From Chryseobacterium sp. ISL-80 (GTDB taxonomy: Bacteria > Bacillota > Bacilli > Bacillales > Cytobacillaceae): DNA of 64,000 nt. Position 1 is the stretch's first letter, and each line of letters opens with the position of its first letter. The stretch is from positions 116,963-180,962 of the forward strand of contig JAGGQZ010000014.1 in the NCBI GenBank assembly GCA_018613055.1. The letters run 5' to 3'. Below, one piece after another: positions 1-7,665 of the stretch. Position numbers and translations under genes: made by a program. The notes under the pieces are model-generated. The model was not told the origin of the DNA, made no database searches, and was given only the letters and a program-made list of their open reading frames with translations.

Positions 1-72
1 CTCTTGGCTGATTTCCCTATCTTCATATTCTCGGATAGACCGGTGCCCGTGAATCACATCATTCAATTCCAA
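1..72 (-). CDS. Nitroreductase family protein, N-terminal fragment
   Basis: Only the first 24 codons are in the window; the gene runs off the left edge. The start is a TTG at 70-72, nine bases after an AGGAG ribosome site. The peptide carries the HRSIREYED motif typical of the N-terminus of FMN-dependent NfsA/NfrA-type nitroreductases, where the Arg-Ser-Ile-Arg stretch contacts FMN phosphate. It lies 36 bp downstream of the thioesterase gene on the same strand, so the two may be co-transcribed. Family assignment rests on this short motif only. Confidence 0.6.
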   Translation of the reverse strand, partial: MELNDVIHGHRSIREYEDREISQE

Positions 73-108
73 AACAAATCACTCCTAATGATCAGCCTTT
101 TGTTTCTA

Positions 109-534
109 TTATTCTAGTTCCACCAAATATTCCTTCAATCGTTCTTTTGTTTCTGGTAAAAGAGGCGCCGACTTCCTGGTGTGCTCGTCCATTTGCACGA
201 TGACGGTTTCTGCCACCGCAGCAAGCTTTCCATTTTGATAGATTCCTTGGAATAATGAAAAGGAACTATTGCCAACTCTTGTAATGGCACTGCCAATCTC
301 CACTGTTCCAGGCCACCGTATTTCCGAAAGTAAATCCAGCTTTAGATTCGCTATGACAAAGGAAGCATTATCCGCATGCAGCGGCTCCTTTGCATATATT
401 AGCTCCGTTCTTCCCGTTTCCAGGAAGGTTGAAAACAATGCGTTATTTACATGTCCCTGCCGATCCGTATCTGCATACCTGATCTTGTCATATGCCTTTA
501 ATGGGAAATCCTCATATTTAGGTCTCATCTGCAT
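109..534 (-). CDS. Acyl-CoA thioesterase, 4HBT hotdog family
   Basis: A hotdog-fold thioesterase of the 4-hydroxybenzoyl-CoA/YbgC type, expected to hydrolyse acyl-CoA in the cytoplasm. The motif YADTDRQGHVNNA near the N-terminus matches the family's active-site segment (Asp plus His-Val-Asn-Asn), followed by the FLETGR helix. The open frame extends further upstream, but an AGGAGG site sits just before the GTG/ATG pair at 534-537, so I chose the ATG at 534 (about 142 aa, usual for the family). The physiological substrate cannot be read from the sequence. Confidence 0.82.
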   Translation of the reverse strand: MQMRPKYEDFPLKAYDKIRYADTDRQGHVNNALFSTFLETGRTELIYAKEPLHADNASFVIANLKLDLLSEIRWPGTVEIGSAITRVGNSSFSLFQGIYQNGKLAAVAETVIVQMDEHTRKSAPLLPETKERLKEYLVELE

Positions 535-610
535 CACCCTCATTCCTCCTGCAACTATGCCTATAGATACATTGTTCAACACTTTTAGCCATAAATCCTG
601 CTTCAACAAG

Positions 611-645
611 AGACACAGAGACGGTTCTTGTGCTCACACGGGAGC
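611..645. repeat. Degenerate GGGACGGTTC..-type dispersed hairpin
   Basis: A sequence around GACACAGAGACGGTTC and CACACGGGA follows the pattern of the short dispersed hairpins seen elsewhere in the window (for example 23012-23032 and 39465-39483). It lies upstream of the thioesterase gene. The pairing is imperfect. Confidence 0.35.
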
Positions 646-861
646 CGAAGTATTTTTTAATTTGGCCAAGAATAACTCATTACAGACTGTACCTGAGATT
701 ATTTGGCTAGATTCATTAAATTCACAAGGACCGGAACCACCCCCTTGTTATTCCCCCATTCCCACCGAAAACTTTATCTATCAGGAAGTATAAAATTAAG
801 TTTCAACAAACCACTTTTTAGGTATAAGTATCTAAAACTTTAATCACAGGAGGCGTCTTAA

Positions 862-1017
862 TTGCCAAATGAGGAATTAGTCATTTATCAAGGAAAAGAA
901 TATATTATTGTGCATCAATATGATTCAGGCTATGTGGAAATCAGAAAGCTAAAAAGCAGAAGTATTGAACTGGTACACGAGTCGGAACTAAAACACTTAA
1001 GTAATTCTGATTCCTAG
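862..1017 (+). CDS. Small hypothetical protein (51 aa)
   Basis: A short gene with a clear AGGAGG ribosome site at 848-853 and a TTG start at 862. The 51-residue product is acidic and polar with no membrane segment and no signal peptide (begins MPNEELVIYQGKEY, ends HLSNSDS). The KEYIIVHQYDSGYVEIRK stretch looks like a small beta-sheet domain. I do not recognise the family. The strong ribosome site and a possible promoter (GGTATAAGTATCT near 820) support a real gene. Confidence 0.6.
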   Translation: MPNEELVIYQGKEYIIVHQYDSGYVEIRKLKSRSIELVHESELKHLSNSDS

Positions 1018-1150
1018 GAAAATGGTAATTTCGCAAAAATAAGACGCAGAATAAGGCAAAACAGAAGCTGGAACAAAGCTCATTTTATGGAGGTTAGATT
1101 CTTACAAATTATAGGACGCCGGACCCCTCCCATGTCTCCTTTTATAGGGG

Positions 1151-1851
1151 AAAGATGCCCTTATGTGAGCTTGACATCCTCCATAAGGGTATCTTTATGG
1201 GGAAAAGATGCCCTTATGTGACCTCGATGCCGTGTATAAGGGTATCTTTACGAGCGAAAGATGACCTTATGAGACCTCGATACTGTGCATAAGGGTGTCT
1301 TTTTACGCGAAAGGTGACCTTATGAGGCCTTGAAACCCTACATAAGGGTATCTTTATGGGCGAAAGGTGACCTTATGTGACCTCGATGCCGTGCATAAGG
1401 GTATCTTTATAGGAGAATGATGCCCTTATGAGACCTCGTTACTGTGCATAAGGGTATCTTTTTACGCGAAAGGTGACCTTATGAGGCCTTGAAACCCTAC
1501 ATAAGGGTATCTTTATGGGCGAAAGGTGACCTTATGTGACCTCGATGCCGTGCATAAGGGTATCTTTATAGGAGAATGATGCCCTTATGAGACCTCGATA
1601 CTGTGCATAAGGGTATCTTTTTACGCGAAAGATGACCTTATGTGACCTTGATACCGTGCATAAGGGTATCTTTATAGATGAAAGATGCCCTTATGAAGCC
1701 TTGAAACCACGCATAAGGGTATCTTTTTAAGAGAATGATGCCCTTATGTAGCCTTGAAACCGTGCATAAGGGTATCTTTTTAGACGAAAGATGTCCTTAT
1801 GAAGCCTCGATGCTGTGCCTAGGGGTATCGAAAGGTGCTCTTATGAGACCA
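1151..1851. repeat. Array of about 13 hairpin repeats, 53-bp period (AAGGGTATCTTT family)
   Basis: Each unit holds an inverted pair, AAAG(A/G)TG(C/A)CCTTATG and CATAAGGGTATCTTT, separated by about 16 variable bases. The arms recur every 53 bp (AAGGGT at 1185 and 1238). A three-unit block near 1298-1447 is repeated almost exactly at about 1459-1610, showing expansion by block duplication. The array fills the gap between the small gene ending at 1017 and the convergent desaturase gene. Open frames across it are unlikely to be coding. Confidence 0.9.
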
Positions 1852-1890
1852 CAAATCCCCGGAACCATCCCCTAGTCCCATAATTAATCG

Positions 1891-1923
1891 AAAAAAAAAC
1901 CAGCAGAGCTCCCCCGCTGGTTT
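1891..1923 (-). terminator. Rho-independent terminator of the desaturase gene
   Basis: AAACCAGC pairs with GCTGGTTT around a GC-rich loop, and on the minus strand the stem is followed by a run of T (1891-1899). It sits just after the desaturase stop codon. Confidence 0.85.
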
Positions 1924-1928
1924 AACTA

Positions 1929-2819
1929 TCACTTTGTCTTATAAAACCTGTCCCTTACTCTTTTTAACCGTGCATGATACTTCAAAATATCAAGCCTTGC
2001 TTTTTCAGCTTCTGGTGCGATCGGGCGCAGTTTTTCAACTTCCCAGTAGTCTACAATGACATCAAGGACCTGATCGAAATACTCCAGCGGGCCGTAATTG
2101 GCTTCCTTGGCAATGATGGACATCCGGTCTTCAAAGTCAGGCATGACGGCACCCGGCATTTTGAAATTCATGATCACATGCCCAAGGTAGTAGCAGTAAT
2201 TCGGCTCCAATTGCAGATGATATTTTATGACATCCCGGTAAAAAGCATAATGCAAGGTCTCGTCCTTTGCCAGGCGCCGCAGCAGGCTGGACAAATCACG
2301 ATCGTGTGGACCCGCTACTTTTGCCACATTGTTATAAAAGACCATGGTGGCAAGCTCCTGCAGTGAGGTATAAACCATCGTCTCAAATGGTGTATGGAAG
2401 TCAGGGTTCCAGCCATTTTCAACGGTTTGCTTATGTAGCTGATGAAGCCGGTCTGGATTGACATTCCGCGTAATTAATAGATACGTTTCCAGCAAGTTTG
2501 AATGCTGATCCTCTTCTGCTGTCCAGGTATGAACGAAATCCTTGATGACCGTTAATGACCCTTTGAAGGTCTGATCAAGATACGAAGTAAACCACGGGAG
2601 ATTCACTTCCGTTAAGAGAGCTGTTTCAACAGCGGTGACGACGGATCCAGGCAGGGTCACCTGGCTTTCGTCCCATGGAACACGCCTGAAATCCTGCGCC
2701 TTATCCCATGGCAGGAATTCATGATAGCCCCAGTCTATTTTCTCAGCCCTCTTCTTATGTTCTTCATATAACTCTCTGACCTTTGGTTCAAGTCTGAAAT
2801 CTAAATGGTTAGTTAGCAA
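1929..2819 (-). CDS. Acyl-ACP desaturase (fatty acid desaturase type 2)
   Basis: A soluble di-iron acyl-ACP desaturase of the stearoyl-ACP/DesA family, which inserts a double bond into acyl chains for membrane lipids using O2 and reductant. Candidate iron ligands are Glu65 or Glu71 (VETALLTE), EEDQH at 102-106, Glu155 (QELAT) and DETLH at 186-190, matching the two E..ExxH pairs of the family. At 296 aa it is a little shorter than plant enzymes but usual for bacterial ones. The start is TTG at 2819 behind GGAGGGTG. It is monocistronic, with a terminator after the stop. Confidence 0.85.
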   Translation of the reverse strand: MLTNHLDFRLEPKVRELYEEHKKRAEKIDWGYHEFLPWDKAQDFRRVPWDESQVTLPGSVVTAVETALLTEVNLPWFTSYLDQTFKGSLTVIKDFVHTWTAEEDQHSNLLETYLLITRNVNPDRLHQLHKQTVENGWNPDFHTPFETMVYTSLQELATMVFYNNVAKVAGPHDRDLSSLLRRLAKDETLHYAFYRDVIKYHLQLEPNYCYYLGHVIMNFKMPGAVMPDFEDRMSIIAKEANYGPLEYFDQVLDVIVDYWEVEKLRPIAPEAEKARLDILKYHARLKRVRDRFYKTK

Positions 2820-3012
2820 AGTACACCCTCCATGACGAATAAAGTTTGTTTAATAAAACCGAAATCCAATCCTGAAAACCTTTTACAACTAACTTATAGG
2901 ACCTGTTACTAAAATTACTATATCACATTAACACTATAGAAAACTAAAATATGATTCCCATCTATATTATTTTGAGTCTTTTAACCTCTTTTGCTAAATG
3001 AGATTTAGGATG

Positions 3013-3052
3013 GTGGACACAGGGACCGTTCACCTCCCCCTATGCCTCACAC
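3013..3052. repeat. Degenerate dispersed hairpin upstream of the PfkB gene
   Basis: GGACACAGGGACCGTTC followed by a CT-rich stretch resembles the GGGACGGTTCTCCCGTCCC element found repeatedly in this window. The rest of the 2820-3121 gap is AT-rich and probably holds the divergent promoters of the desaturase and kinase genes. Confidence 0.35.
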
Positions 3053-3121
3053 GCTTCCCAAGCAGCTTAATTAGCTGGTAAACTAAACATAAACCTTTTT
3101 ACGGACGGAAGGAGCAACACT

Positions 3122-4018
3122 TTGAAAAAGCATGGGATTATATCACTGGGCGAAGTAATCGTTGATTTGATTGCAACCGATTCCTCCAATACCACATTTC
3201 AGCGATTATTAGGGGGAGCCACTGTCAATGTCGCAGTCGGGGTTAGCAGACATGGCATTCCATCGTATTATTTATGCAAATTGGGAAGGGATGAAAGCAG
3301 TAAATTTGTTGATGGCGAATTAAAGAAGGAAGGGGTTGATCTTTCTTTTTGTTCTTATAATATGAATAAACAAATCTGCTCAGTTTACATCCATTTAAAT
3401 GAGCTGGGAGAACGGTATTTCCATTCGTATGTAAACGAAACTCCTGATGAGTGGATCACTGCGGAGGAACTTGATCGTGGCCCGTTCCTGAAAAGCAAGC
3501 TGTTTTACTTTGGATCTGGCACTCTTTTTCACCCAATTGCCAGAAAAACAACTAAACAAGCTATCCACAATGCCAGAGAAGAGAATATGCAAATTGCATT
3601 CGATACCAATATCCGGTTGAAACGATGGAAAAGTGAGCACCAGTGCAGAGAAACGATTCTCTCCTTTGTGCAGAAGGCCGATATCGTAAAAATGACGGAA
3701 GAAGAAATGCAGTTTTTAACAGAAACAGAAACTCTAGAATCCGCGTTAGATCAGATTGCAAAACTGGAGATCCCTTTCCTATTTGTCACGAAAGGAAAGG
3801 ACGGAGCATATGCCATTCATGAAAATAGGATTGTGCATGTCCCTGGAATTCCGGTAAAAGCGATTGACACAACAGGTGCCGGAGACGCGTTCATGGCTGC
3901 CATTCTATCCCGCTTCCATGACAACGGGATCCCTCACAACGAAGCTGAATTAAGGGAGTATACTGAGTTTGCCAATAAAGCCGGAGCACTGTCTGCCACT
4001 AAATTGGGATCTTTATAA
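3122..4018 (+). CDS. PfkB-family carbohydrate kinase (fructokinase-like)
   Basis: A ribokinase/PfkB-fold sugar kinase, ATP-dependent and cytoplasmic. The N-terminal GEVIVDLI and the GGATVNVAVG motif bind sugar, DTNIRLKRW resembles the fructokinase DPNIR.PLW segment, and DTTGAGDAF (about 249-257) is the second PfkB signature with catalytic Asp255. The start is TTG at 3122 behind GGAAGGAG. The product stops soon after the GALSATKLGSL stretch, so it is 10-20 residues shorter than typical fructokinases, and a hairpin-repeat array begins less than 100 bp further on. Substrate (fructose or another ketose) is an inference. Confidence 0.8.
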   Translation: MKKHGIISLGEVIVDLIATDSSNTTFQRLLGGATVNVAVGVSRHGIPSYYLCKLGRDESSKFVDGELKKEGVDLSFCSYNMNKQICSVYIHLNELGERYFHSYVNETPDEWITAEELDRGPFLKSKLFYFGSGTLFHPIARKTTKQAIHNAREENMQIAFDTNIRLKRWKSEHQCRETILSFVQKADIVKMTEEEMQFLTETETLESALDQIAKLEIPFLFVTKGKDGAYAIHENRIVHVPGIPVKAIDTTGAGDAFMAAILSRFHDNGIPHNEAELREYTEFANKAGALSATKLGSL

Positions 4019-4103
4019 AGAGCAAAAGGGACCATTCTCCTGTCTCCTCCCTCCCCAAAAACCGCAAATTCGGAAAAGAAATCGTCTTCCTAGATGCCGA
4101 ACC

Positions 4104-4542
4104 AAAGGGTATCTTTATCACCGAAAGATACCCTTATGTGACCCCGAACTCTTTCCAAAGGGTATCTTTATCACCCAAAGATAACCTTATGTGACCCCGA
4201 ACTCTTTCCAAAGGGTATCTTTATCGGCGAAAGGTACCCTTATGTGACCTCGAACCCCACCCAAAGGGTATCTTTATCCACCAAAGGTACCCTTATGTAA
4301 CCCCGAACCCCATCCAAAGGGTATCTTTATCACCGAAAGGTACCCTTATGTAACCCCAAACTCCACCCAAAGGGTATCTTTATCACTGAAAGATACCCTT
4401 ATGTGACGCCGAACCCTATCCAAAGGGTATCTTTATCACCGAAAGATACCCTTATGTAGCCTGGAAGCCTCCCCAAAGGGTATCTTTATCCACCAAAGAT
4501 ACCCTTATGAGGACCCGAACTACTTCCAAAGGGTATCTTTAT
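4104..4542. repeat. Array of 9 hairpin repeats, 53-bp period (AAGGGTATCTTT family)
   Basis: Units read CCAAAGGGTATCTTTATC..AAAGATACCCTTATGTGACC and recur every 53 bp. The arms AAAGATACCCTT and AAGGGTATCTTT are exact inverted complements in several units, so each unit, or each junction between units, can form a 12-bp stem. It lies between the convergent PfkB and RsbR-like genes. It is the same family as 1151-1851 but the units are more uniform. Confidence 0.9.
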
Positions 4543-4589
4543 CGAAAAAACTGCCCCTAAAAATGCGGTTATAGCCTCCGTCCTCAAAA

Positions 4590-4635
4590 AAAGGCTCTCC
4601 TAGTCAAAAATGATCAAGGAGAGCCTTTATTTTTT
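4590..4635. terminator. Bidirectional terminator between repeat array and RsbR-like gene
   Basis: AAAGGCTCTCCT (4590-4601) pairs with AGGAGAGCCTTT (4618-4629), with A-rich and T-rich flanks on the two sides. It ends the minus-strand STAS gene and could also stop plus-strand transcripts. Confidence 0.85.
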
Positions 4636-4638
4636 CAC

Positions 4639-5475
4639 TTAAGCGATTTTCACTTTCAGTAACCTTTCCATAGCCATATGCACGCTAGAGGTTACTGGGA
4701 TGTCCGATACATTAACGCCTAGGTTAACCATTGTTTGCGCGATTTCTGGGCGTATACCTGAGAGGATCGTATTAACCCCTAAGAGCGACAACGCCCTTAC
4801 TACTTTAAAGATCCGATCAGCAACCATCGTATCAATAATAGGAACACCAGAGAGGTCAATGATTAAATGTTCCAATGATAATTCACTGCTTTTCATTAGA
4901 GCTTTGTTCATTAATTCTTGAGCTCTTTGGGTATCTATATCCCCGATGATCGGTAGTACCCCAATTTGATTTGATATCTTAATGACTGGAATGGACAATT
5001 CTAACGCAGAGGCTTCAGCTACCATTATTCGAGTGTAGAACATTCGTGTGTAAGAGATGCTTAACCAATGAACAGCGCGGTCAACCACGGAATCAAAATC
5101 TGATAATAAATCGTAAAATTCCGCTATTGGCAGATTAAGCTCTACAGCTTCTTCCTTGATGATATGTCCTATTAGATTTCTATAATCTCTGACTTCATCA
5201 AGAGCGATTTCCAAAGGCAGGTTGTAGTTTACTAAAGTGTCAACTGCTTCCTGCCCCCATTCCTTTAATACTTGAAAAGAAGTTTCTAAATCACTCGTAA
5301 CAGAAAGTGCATATATATTAATGATATTCTCACGCCACTCTTGTAGCTGAGAGTCAATTTTAAACGATGTTTGGTGGGAATCTAGCTGAGTTTTATGTTC
5401 AATGAGCCTTTGTTTTTCTAAAAGAATCTTATCCGATATACTCTGAAGATAATCAATTTCCGTTTGCTCGTTCAC
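4639..5475 (-). CDS. RsbR-type STAS domain protein (stressosome component)
   Basis: A 278-residue protein with the layout of RsbR paralogues: an N-terminal helical globin-like sensor region (about 1-150) and a C-terminal STAS domain (about 160-278). The STAS part shows SIPVIKISNQIGVLPIIGDID and DLSGVPIIDTMVA, the second holding the Thr phosphorylated by RsbT-type kinases in known RsbR proteins. In Bacillus such proteins form stressosomes with RsbS and feed the SigB cascade. No rsbS/rsbT neighbours are present. The start is GTG behind GGAGGGAG. Confidence 0.8.
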   Translation of the reverse strand: MNEQTEIDYLQSISDKILLEKQRLIEHKTQLDSHQTSFKIDSQLQEWRENIINIYALSVTSDLETSFQVLKEWGQEAVDTLVNYNLPLEIALDEVRDYRNLIGHIIKEEAVELNLPIAEFYDLLSDFDSVVDRAVHWLSISYTRMFYTRIMVAEASALELSIPVIKISNQIGVLPIIGDIDTQRAQELMNKALMKSSELSLEHLIIDLSGVPIIDTMVADRIFKVVRALSLLGVNTILSGIRPEIAQTMVNLGVNVSDIPVTSSVHMAMERLLKVKIA

Positions 5476-5617
5476 AGTTTCTCCCTCCCTAAAACGTCAT
5501 GGTCTTTTTCAGCTTAACACATCAACTGAACAGAATGTCCACTTGGATTATTGTACCAATTCCCCGCCTTCATTCCATAAAAAAACAATGGTTACACTAT
5601 GAATTATTCACCTGGAA

Positions 5618-6064
5618 TTGGTGGGTTTTAGTCGCTTTATCGTCCTCCCACTGCTGGTCTGGATTTTAGTGGTTGACCGAAGGAGAATGTTGGAGCTCCT
5701 CTTAGTCTGGACATTAGCCATCATTCCAACTATTTACCTGGATTCTGCCGGTTATGACCTTCAATTTGGGCTGTACCCGGTTAAATTTATACCGATCATT
5801 CCAAATGCAACACCTTTCAACATTTTCATGGTCGGAATTACCTTTATGCTGTTATATCAATATCTCAGCAGTTGGAAAACTTACATTAAAGGCCTAATCA
5901 TTATGGCGTCCACCTTTGCTTTTATCGGCGAACCACTCAGTCACTACCTAAACTTGGTGTATTACATAAAGTGGAAGTATCACTATTCGTTTATGTATTA
6001 TATTGTGCTGGGTATTACCGTTAAAGCCATTGTGAACAAATGCAAAAATGCGTATTTAAGGTAA
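5618..6064 (+). CDS. CBO0543-family membrane protein, N-terminus probably frameshifted
   Basis: A polytopic membrane protein with at least four hydrophobic segments (LLVWILVVD, LLLVWTLAIIP, NIFMVGITFMLL, YYIVLGITV) and the CBO0543-type pattern of a Trp/Asp/Arg-rich cytoplasmic loop (VDRRRMLEL). The open frame begins with a weak TTG at 5618. In another frame 5586-5645 encodes YELFTWNWWVLVAL, which fits the missing N-terminal helix. Restoring one base near 5640 (TTTATCGTC) would join the two. Either a one-base deletion has inactivated the gene or there is a sequence error. No clear start codon is seen for the extended form. Confidence 0.6.
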   Translation: MVGFSRFIVLPLLVWILVVDRRRMLELLLVWTLAIIPTIYLDSAGYDLQFGLYPVKFIPIIPNATPFNIFMVGITFMLLYQYLSSWKTYIKGLIIMASTFAFIGEPLSHYLNLVYYIKWKYHYSFMYYIVLGITVKAIVNKCKNAYLR

Positions 6065-6076
6065 ACACATAGTTTT

Positions 6077-6096
6077 CAGCCAGGAACTCCTGGCTG
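6077..6096. terminator. Possible terminator hairpin after the CBO0543 gene
   Basis: CAGCCAGGA pairs with TCCTGGCTG around a two-base loop, with only a weak T stretch after it. Position directly after the stop codon supports a terminator role. Confidence 0.5.
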
Positions 6097-6224
6097 CATT
6101 TAATAGTGAAAATTAGTAAAGTGGCTAATGTCAATTCTAAAGACAAAGGGCCGGCTTTTCAGTCCGCATATTTTCCTGGAACCCTAGACCCTCCCCTTGT
6201 CCCCCAATTCACGCAAGGTCTGCC

Positions 6225-6344
6225 TTAAGCACTAGCTGCGATCTCCCCGAGTTTTCTATACTCACCGAGAAAGACCAAAAATGCACCGATCACCAGAATC
6301 GCCGTACCAAGAACAATGATACTTTGGGTAGCATAGCTCTCCAT
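6225..6344 (-). CDS. Small single-span membrane protein (39 aa)
   Basis: A start at 6344 is preceded by GGAGGTG five bases upstream. The 39-residue product has one hydrophobic span (SIIVLGTAILVIGAFLVFL) and a short charged tail (GEYRKLGEIAASA). It could be a regulatory or structural membrane microprotein; I do not recognise the family. It is transcribed divergently from the TetR gene. Confidence 0.6.
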   Translation of the reverse strand: MESYATQSIIVLGTAILVIGAFLVFLGEYRKLGEIAASA

Positions 6345-6494
6345 TCCGCACCTCCAAAAATCATTCGCCCAATATCGTATTCTCTTTTTATTCAATGGTG
6401 CAGGTCTGCTCATGCAACACAGGATTCACGCATTTACATGAGTCCTTCTAAATTGGACCCGATTTCCCTACTCCCTCCCTTTTCCCCGGAAGTA

Positions 6495-6563
6495 TGACAC
6501 GATGTCACATTGACATATGACACCATGTCATATACTATTTACTTATAATATGACACAGTGTCA
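6495..6563. promoter_or_regulatory. Three TGACA-N3-TGTCA operator boxes before the TetR operon
   Basis: Inverted repeats at 6495-6507 (TGACACGATGTCA), 6518-6530 (TGACACCATGTCA) and 6551-6563 (TGACACAGTGTCA, a perfect palindrome) cover the promoter, which includes a TATAAT at 6544-6549. TetR regulators usually bind such palindromes in their own promoters, so autoregulation of this operon is likely. Confidence 0.8.
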
Positions 6564-6587
6564 CATCACTTAAATGAGGTGATCATT

Positions 6588-7217
6588 TTGCCTAAGCAAA
6601 CATTTTTTAATTTGCCAGAGCAGAAAATGAAAACGCTTCTTAAAGCAGCAGAAATCGAGTTCACAAGGGTTCCGTTTTTCGAAGCTTCAATCGCGAATAT
6701 TGTAAAAACTGCGAGTATATCGAGGGGCAGCTTTTATCAATATTTCGAGGATAAGGACGATTTATATTTCTATTTATTAGAAGATAAATTGAAAATGGCC
6801 AAAATCTATTTCAGCGCCTTATTGGAAAAACATCAGGGGGATTTAATCGAAGCTCTGATTGAACTGCAAAATTACTTTTTACATGCATTATCTGATGAAG
6901 AAGAGAAGCAATTTTTAAAAAATGCCCTGCTCTACACCACACATAGAGTGGAAAGCTCTTTCACTAGCATCTGGGATACCTATCTGGAAAAAGAGGAATT
7001 CAAAAAGGTCGGGAAACTGATTGATCGAAATTTTTTGAATATCCATGCAGAAAAAGAGTTGCTGCAAATCTTCAAAATCGTCTCTGCATTGGCCTTTAAC
7101 AACCTGATTGAAAAAACAGTAAAGGGCTTATCGGATGAAGAGGCTATCGAATCGTTCAAACTTAGTATGAATTTGCTAAAACACGGAATCTACAATTCGG
7201 AGGTGCAGGATAAATGA
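6588..7217 (+). CDS. TetR/AcrR family transcriptional regulator
   Basis: The N-terminal helix-turn-helix (about 15-55) contains SIANIVKTASISRGSFYQYFEDKDDLYFYLLE, the classic TetR signature. The C-terminal ligand domain is helical and not assignable to a ligand. I chose TTG at 6588 because GAGGTGATC lies just upstream; an in-frame GTG at 6558 falls inside the third operator box. It overlaps the next gene by ATGA, so it is translationally coupled to an Spx-like protein, and both probably form an operon with relP. Three TGACA-N3-TGTCA boxes upstream suggest autorepression. Confidence 0.85.
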   Translation: MPKQTFFNLPEQKMKTLLKAAEIEFTRVPFFEASIANIVKTASISRGSFYQYFEDKDDLYFYLLEDKLKMAKIYFSALLEKHQGDLIEALIELQNYFLHALSDEEEKQFLKNALLYTTHRVESSFTSIWDTYLEKEEFKKVGKLIDRNFLNIHAEKELLQIFKIVSALAFNNLIEKTVKGLSDEEAIESFKLSMNLLKHGIYNSEVQDK

Positions 7218-7624
7218 CTGTAACAATCTATGGATTAGGATGCAGGTCCACAAAGAAAGCAAGAAAATGGATGATAAACAACGAAGTCCCTTTCGTCGAA
7301 AGGAATATGATGGAGGAGCCTTTAACCGTTCATGAACTTCAGGAGCTGCTGCGCATGACAACGGATGGTACCGATGACATTATCTCTAAAAGATCCCTTC
7401 CCTACAGGACCCTAAATATCGATTTTGACAAACTTTCTTTAATTGAGTTACTGGAAATCGTCCATCAACATCCGCGTTTGTTGAAAAGCCCGCTAATCGT
7501 GGATAACAAGAAGCTTCAAGTTGGTTATAACGAGGAAGAAATCCGCCAGTTCCTTCCGAGGAAGGTTCGCAAGTTTCAGTGGCTGCAATGGAAAATGGAA
7601 CACTTATACCCTCTGGAAGGGTAA
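7214..7624 (+). CDS. Spx/ArsC family protein (Spx paralogue)
   Basis: A 136-residue thioredoxin-fold protein of the Spx/MgsR/ArsC family. The N-terminal IYGLGCRSTKKARKWM aligns with the Spx redox site, but Cys10 is followed by Thr at the second cysteine position (C-x-x-T), so the disulfide switch of Spx cannot form. DDIISKRS and KSPLIVDNKKLQVGYNEEEIRQFLPR match the rest of the fold. Spx proteins bind the RNA polymerase alpha C-terminal domain and remodel transcription under thiol stress. It overlaps the tetR-like gene by four bases. Confidence 0.82.
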   Translation: MTVTIYGLGCRSTKKARKWMINNEVPFVERNMMEEPLTVHELQELLRMTTDGTDDIISKRSLPYRTLNIDFDKLSLIELLEIVHQHPRLLKSPLIVDNKKLQVGYNEEEIRQFLPRKVRKFQWLQWKMEHLYPLEG

Positions 7625-7665
7625 GCTTCCAGAAATGAATTTTAACTTCAAGGAGCAGCGTACAG

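Noticed and set aside
269..793. 174-codon plus-strand frame over the thioesterase gene
   Set aside because: Shadow frame of the minus-strand gene, with no ribosome site and no domain.
1151..1851. CRISPR array
   Set aside because: Repeats are hairpins with short, similar spacers, spacers are not unique, no leader or cas genes are present, and unit copies are imperfect.
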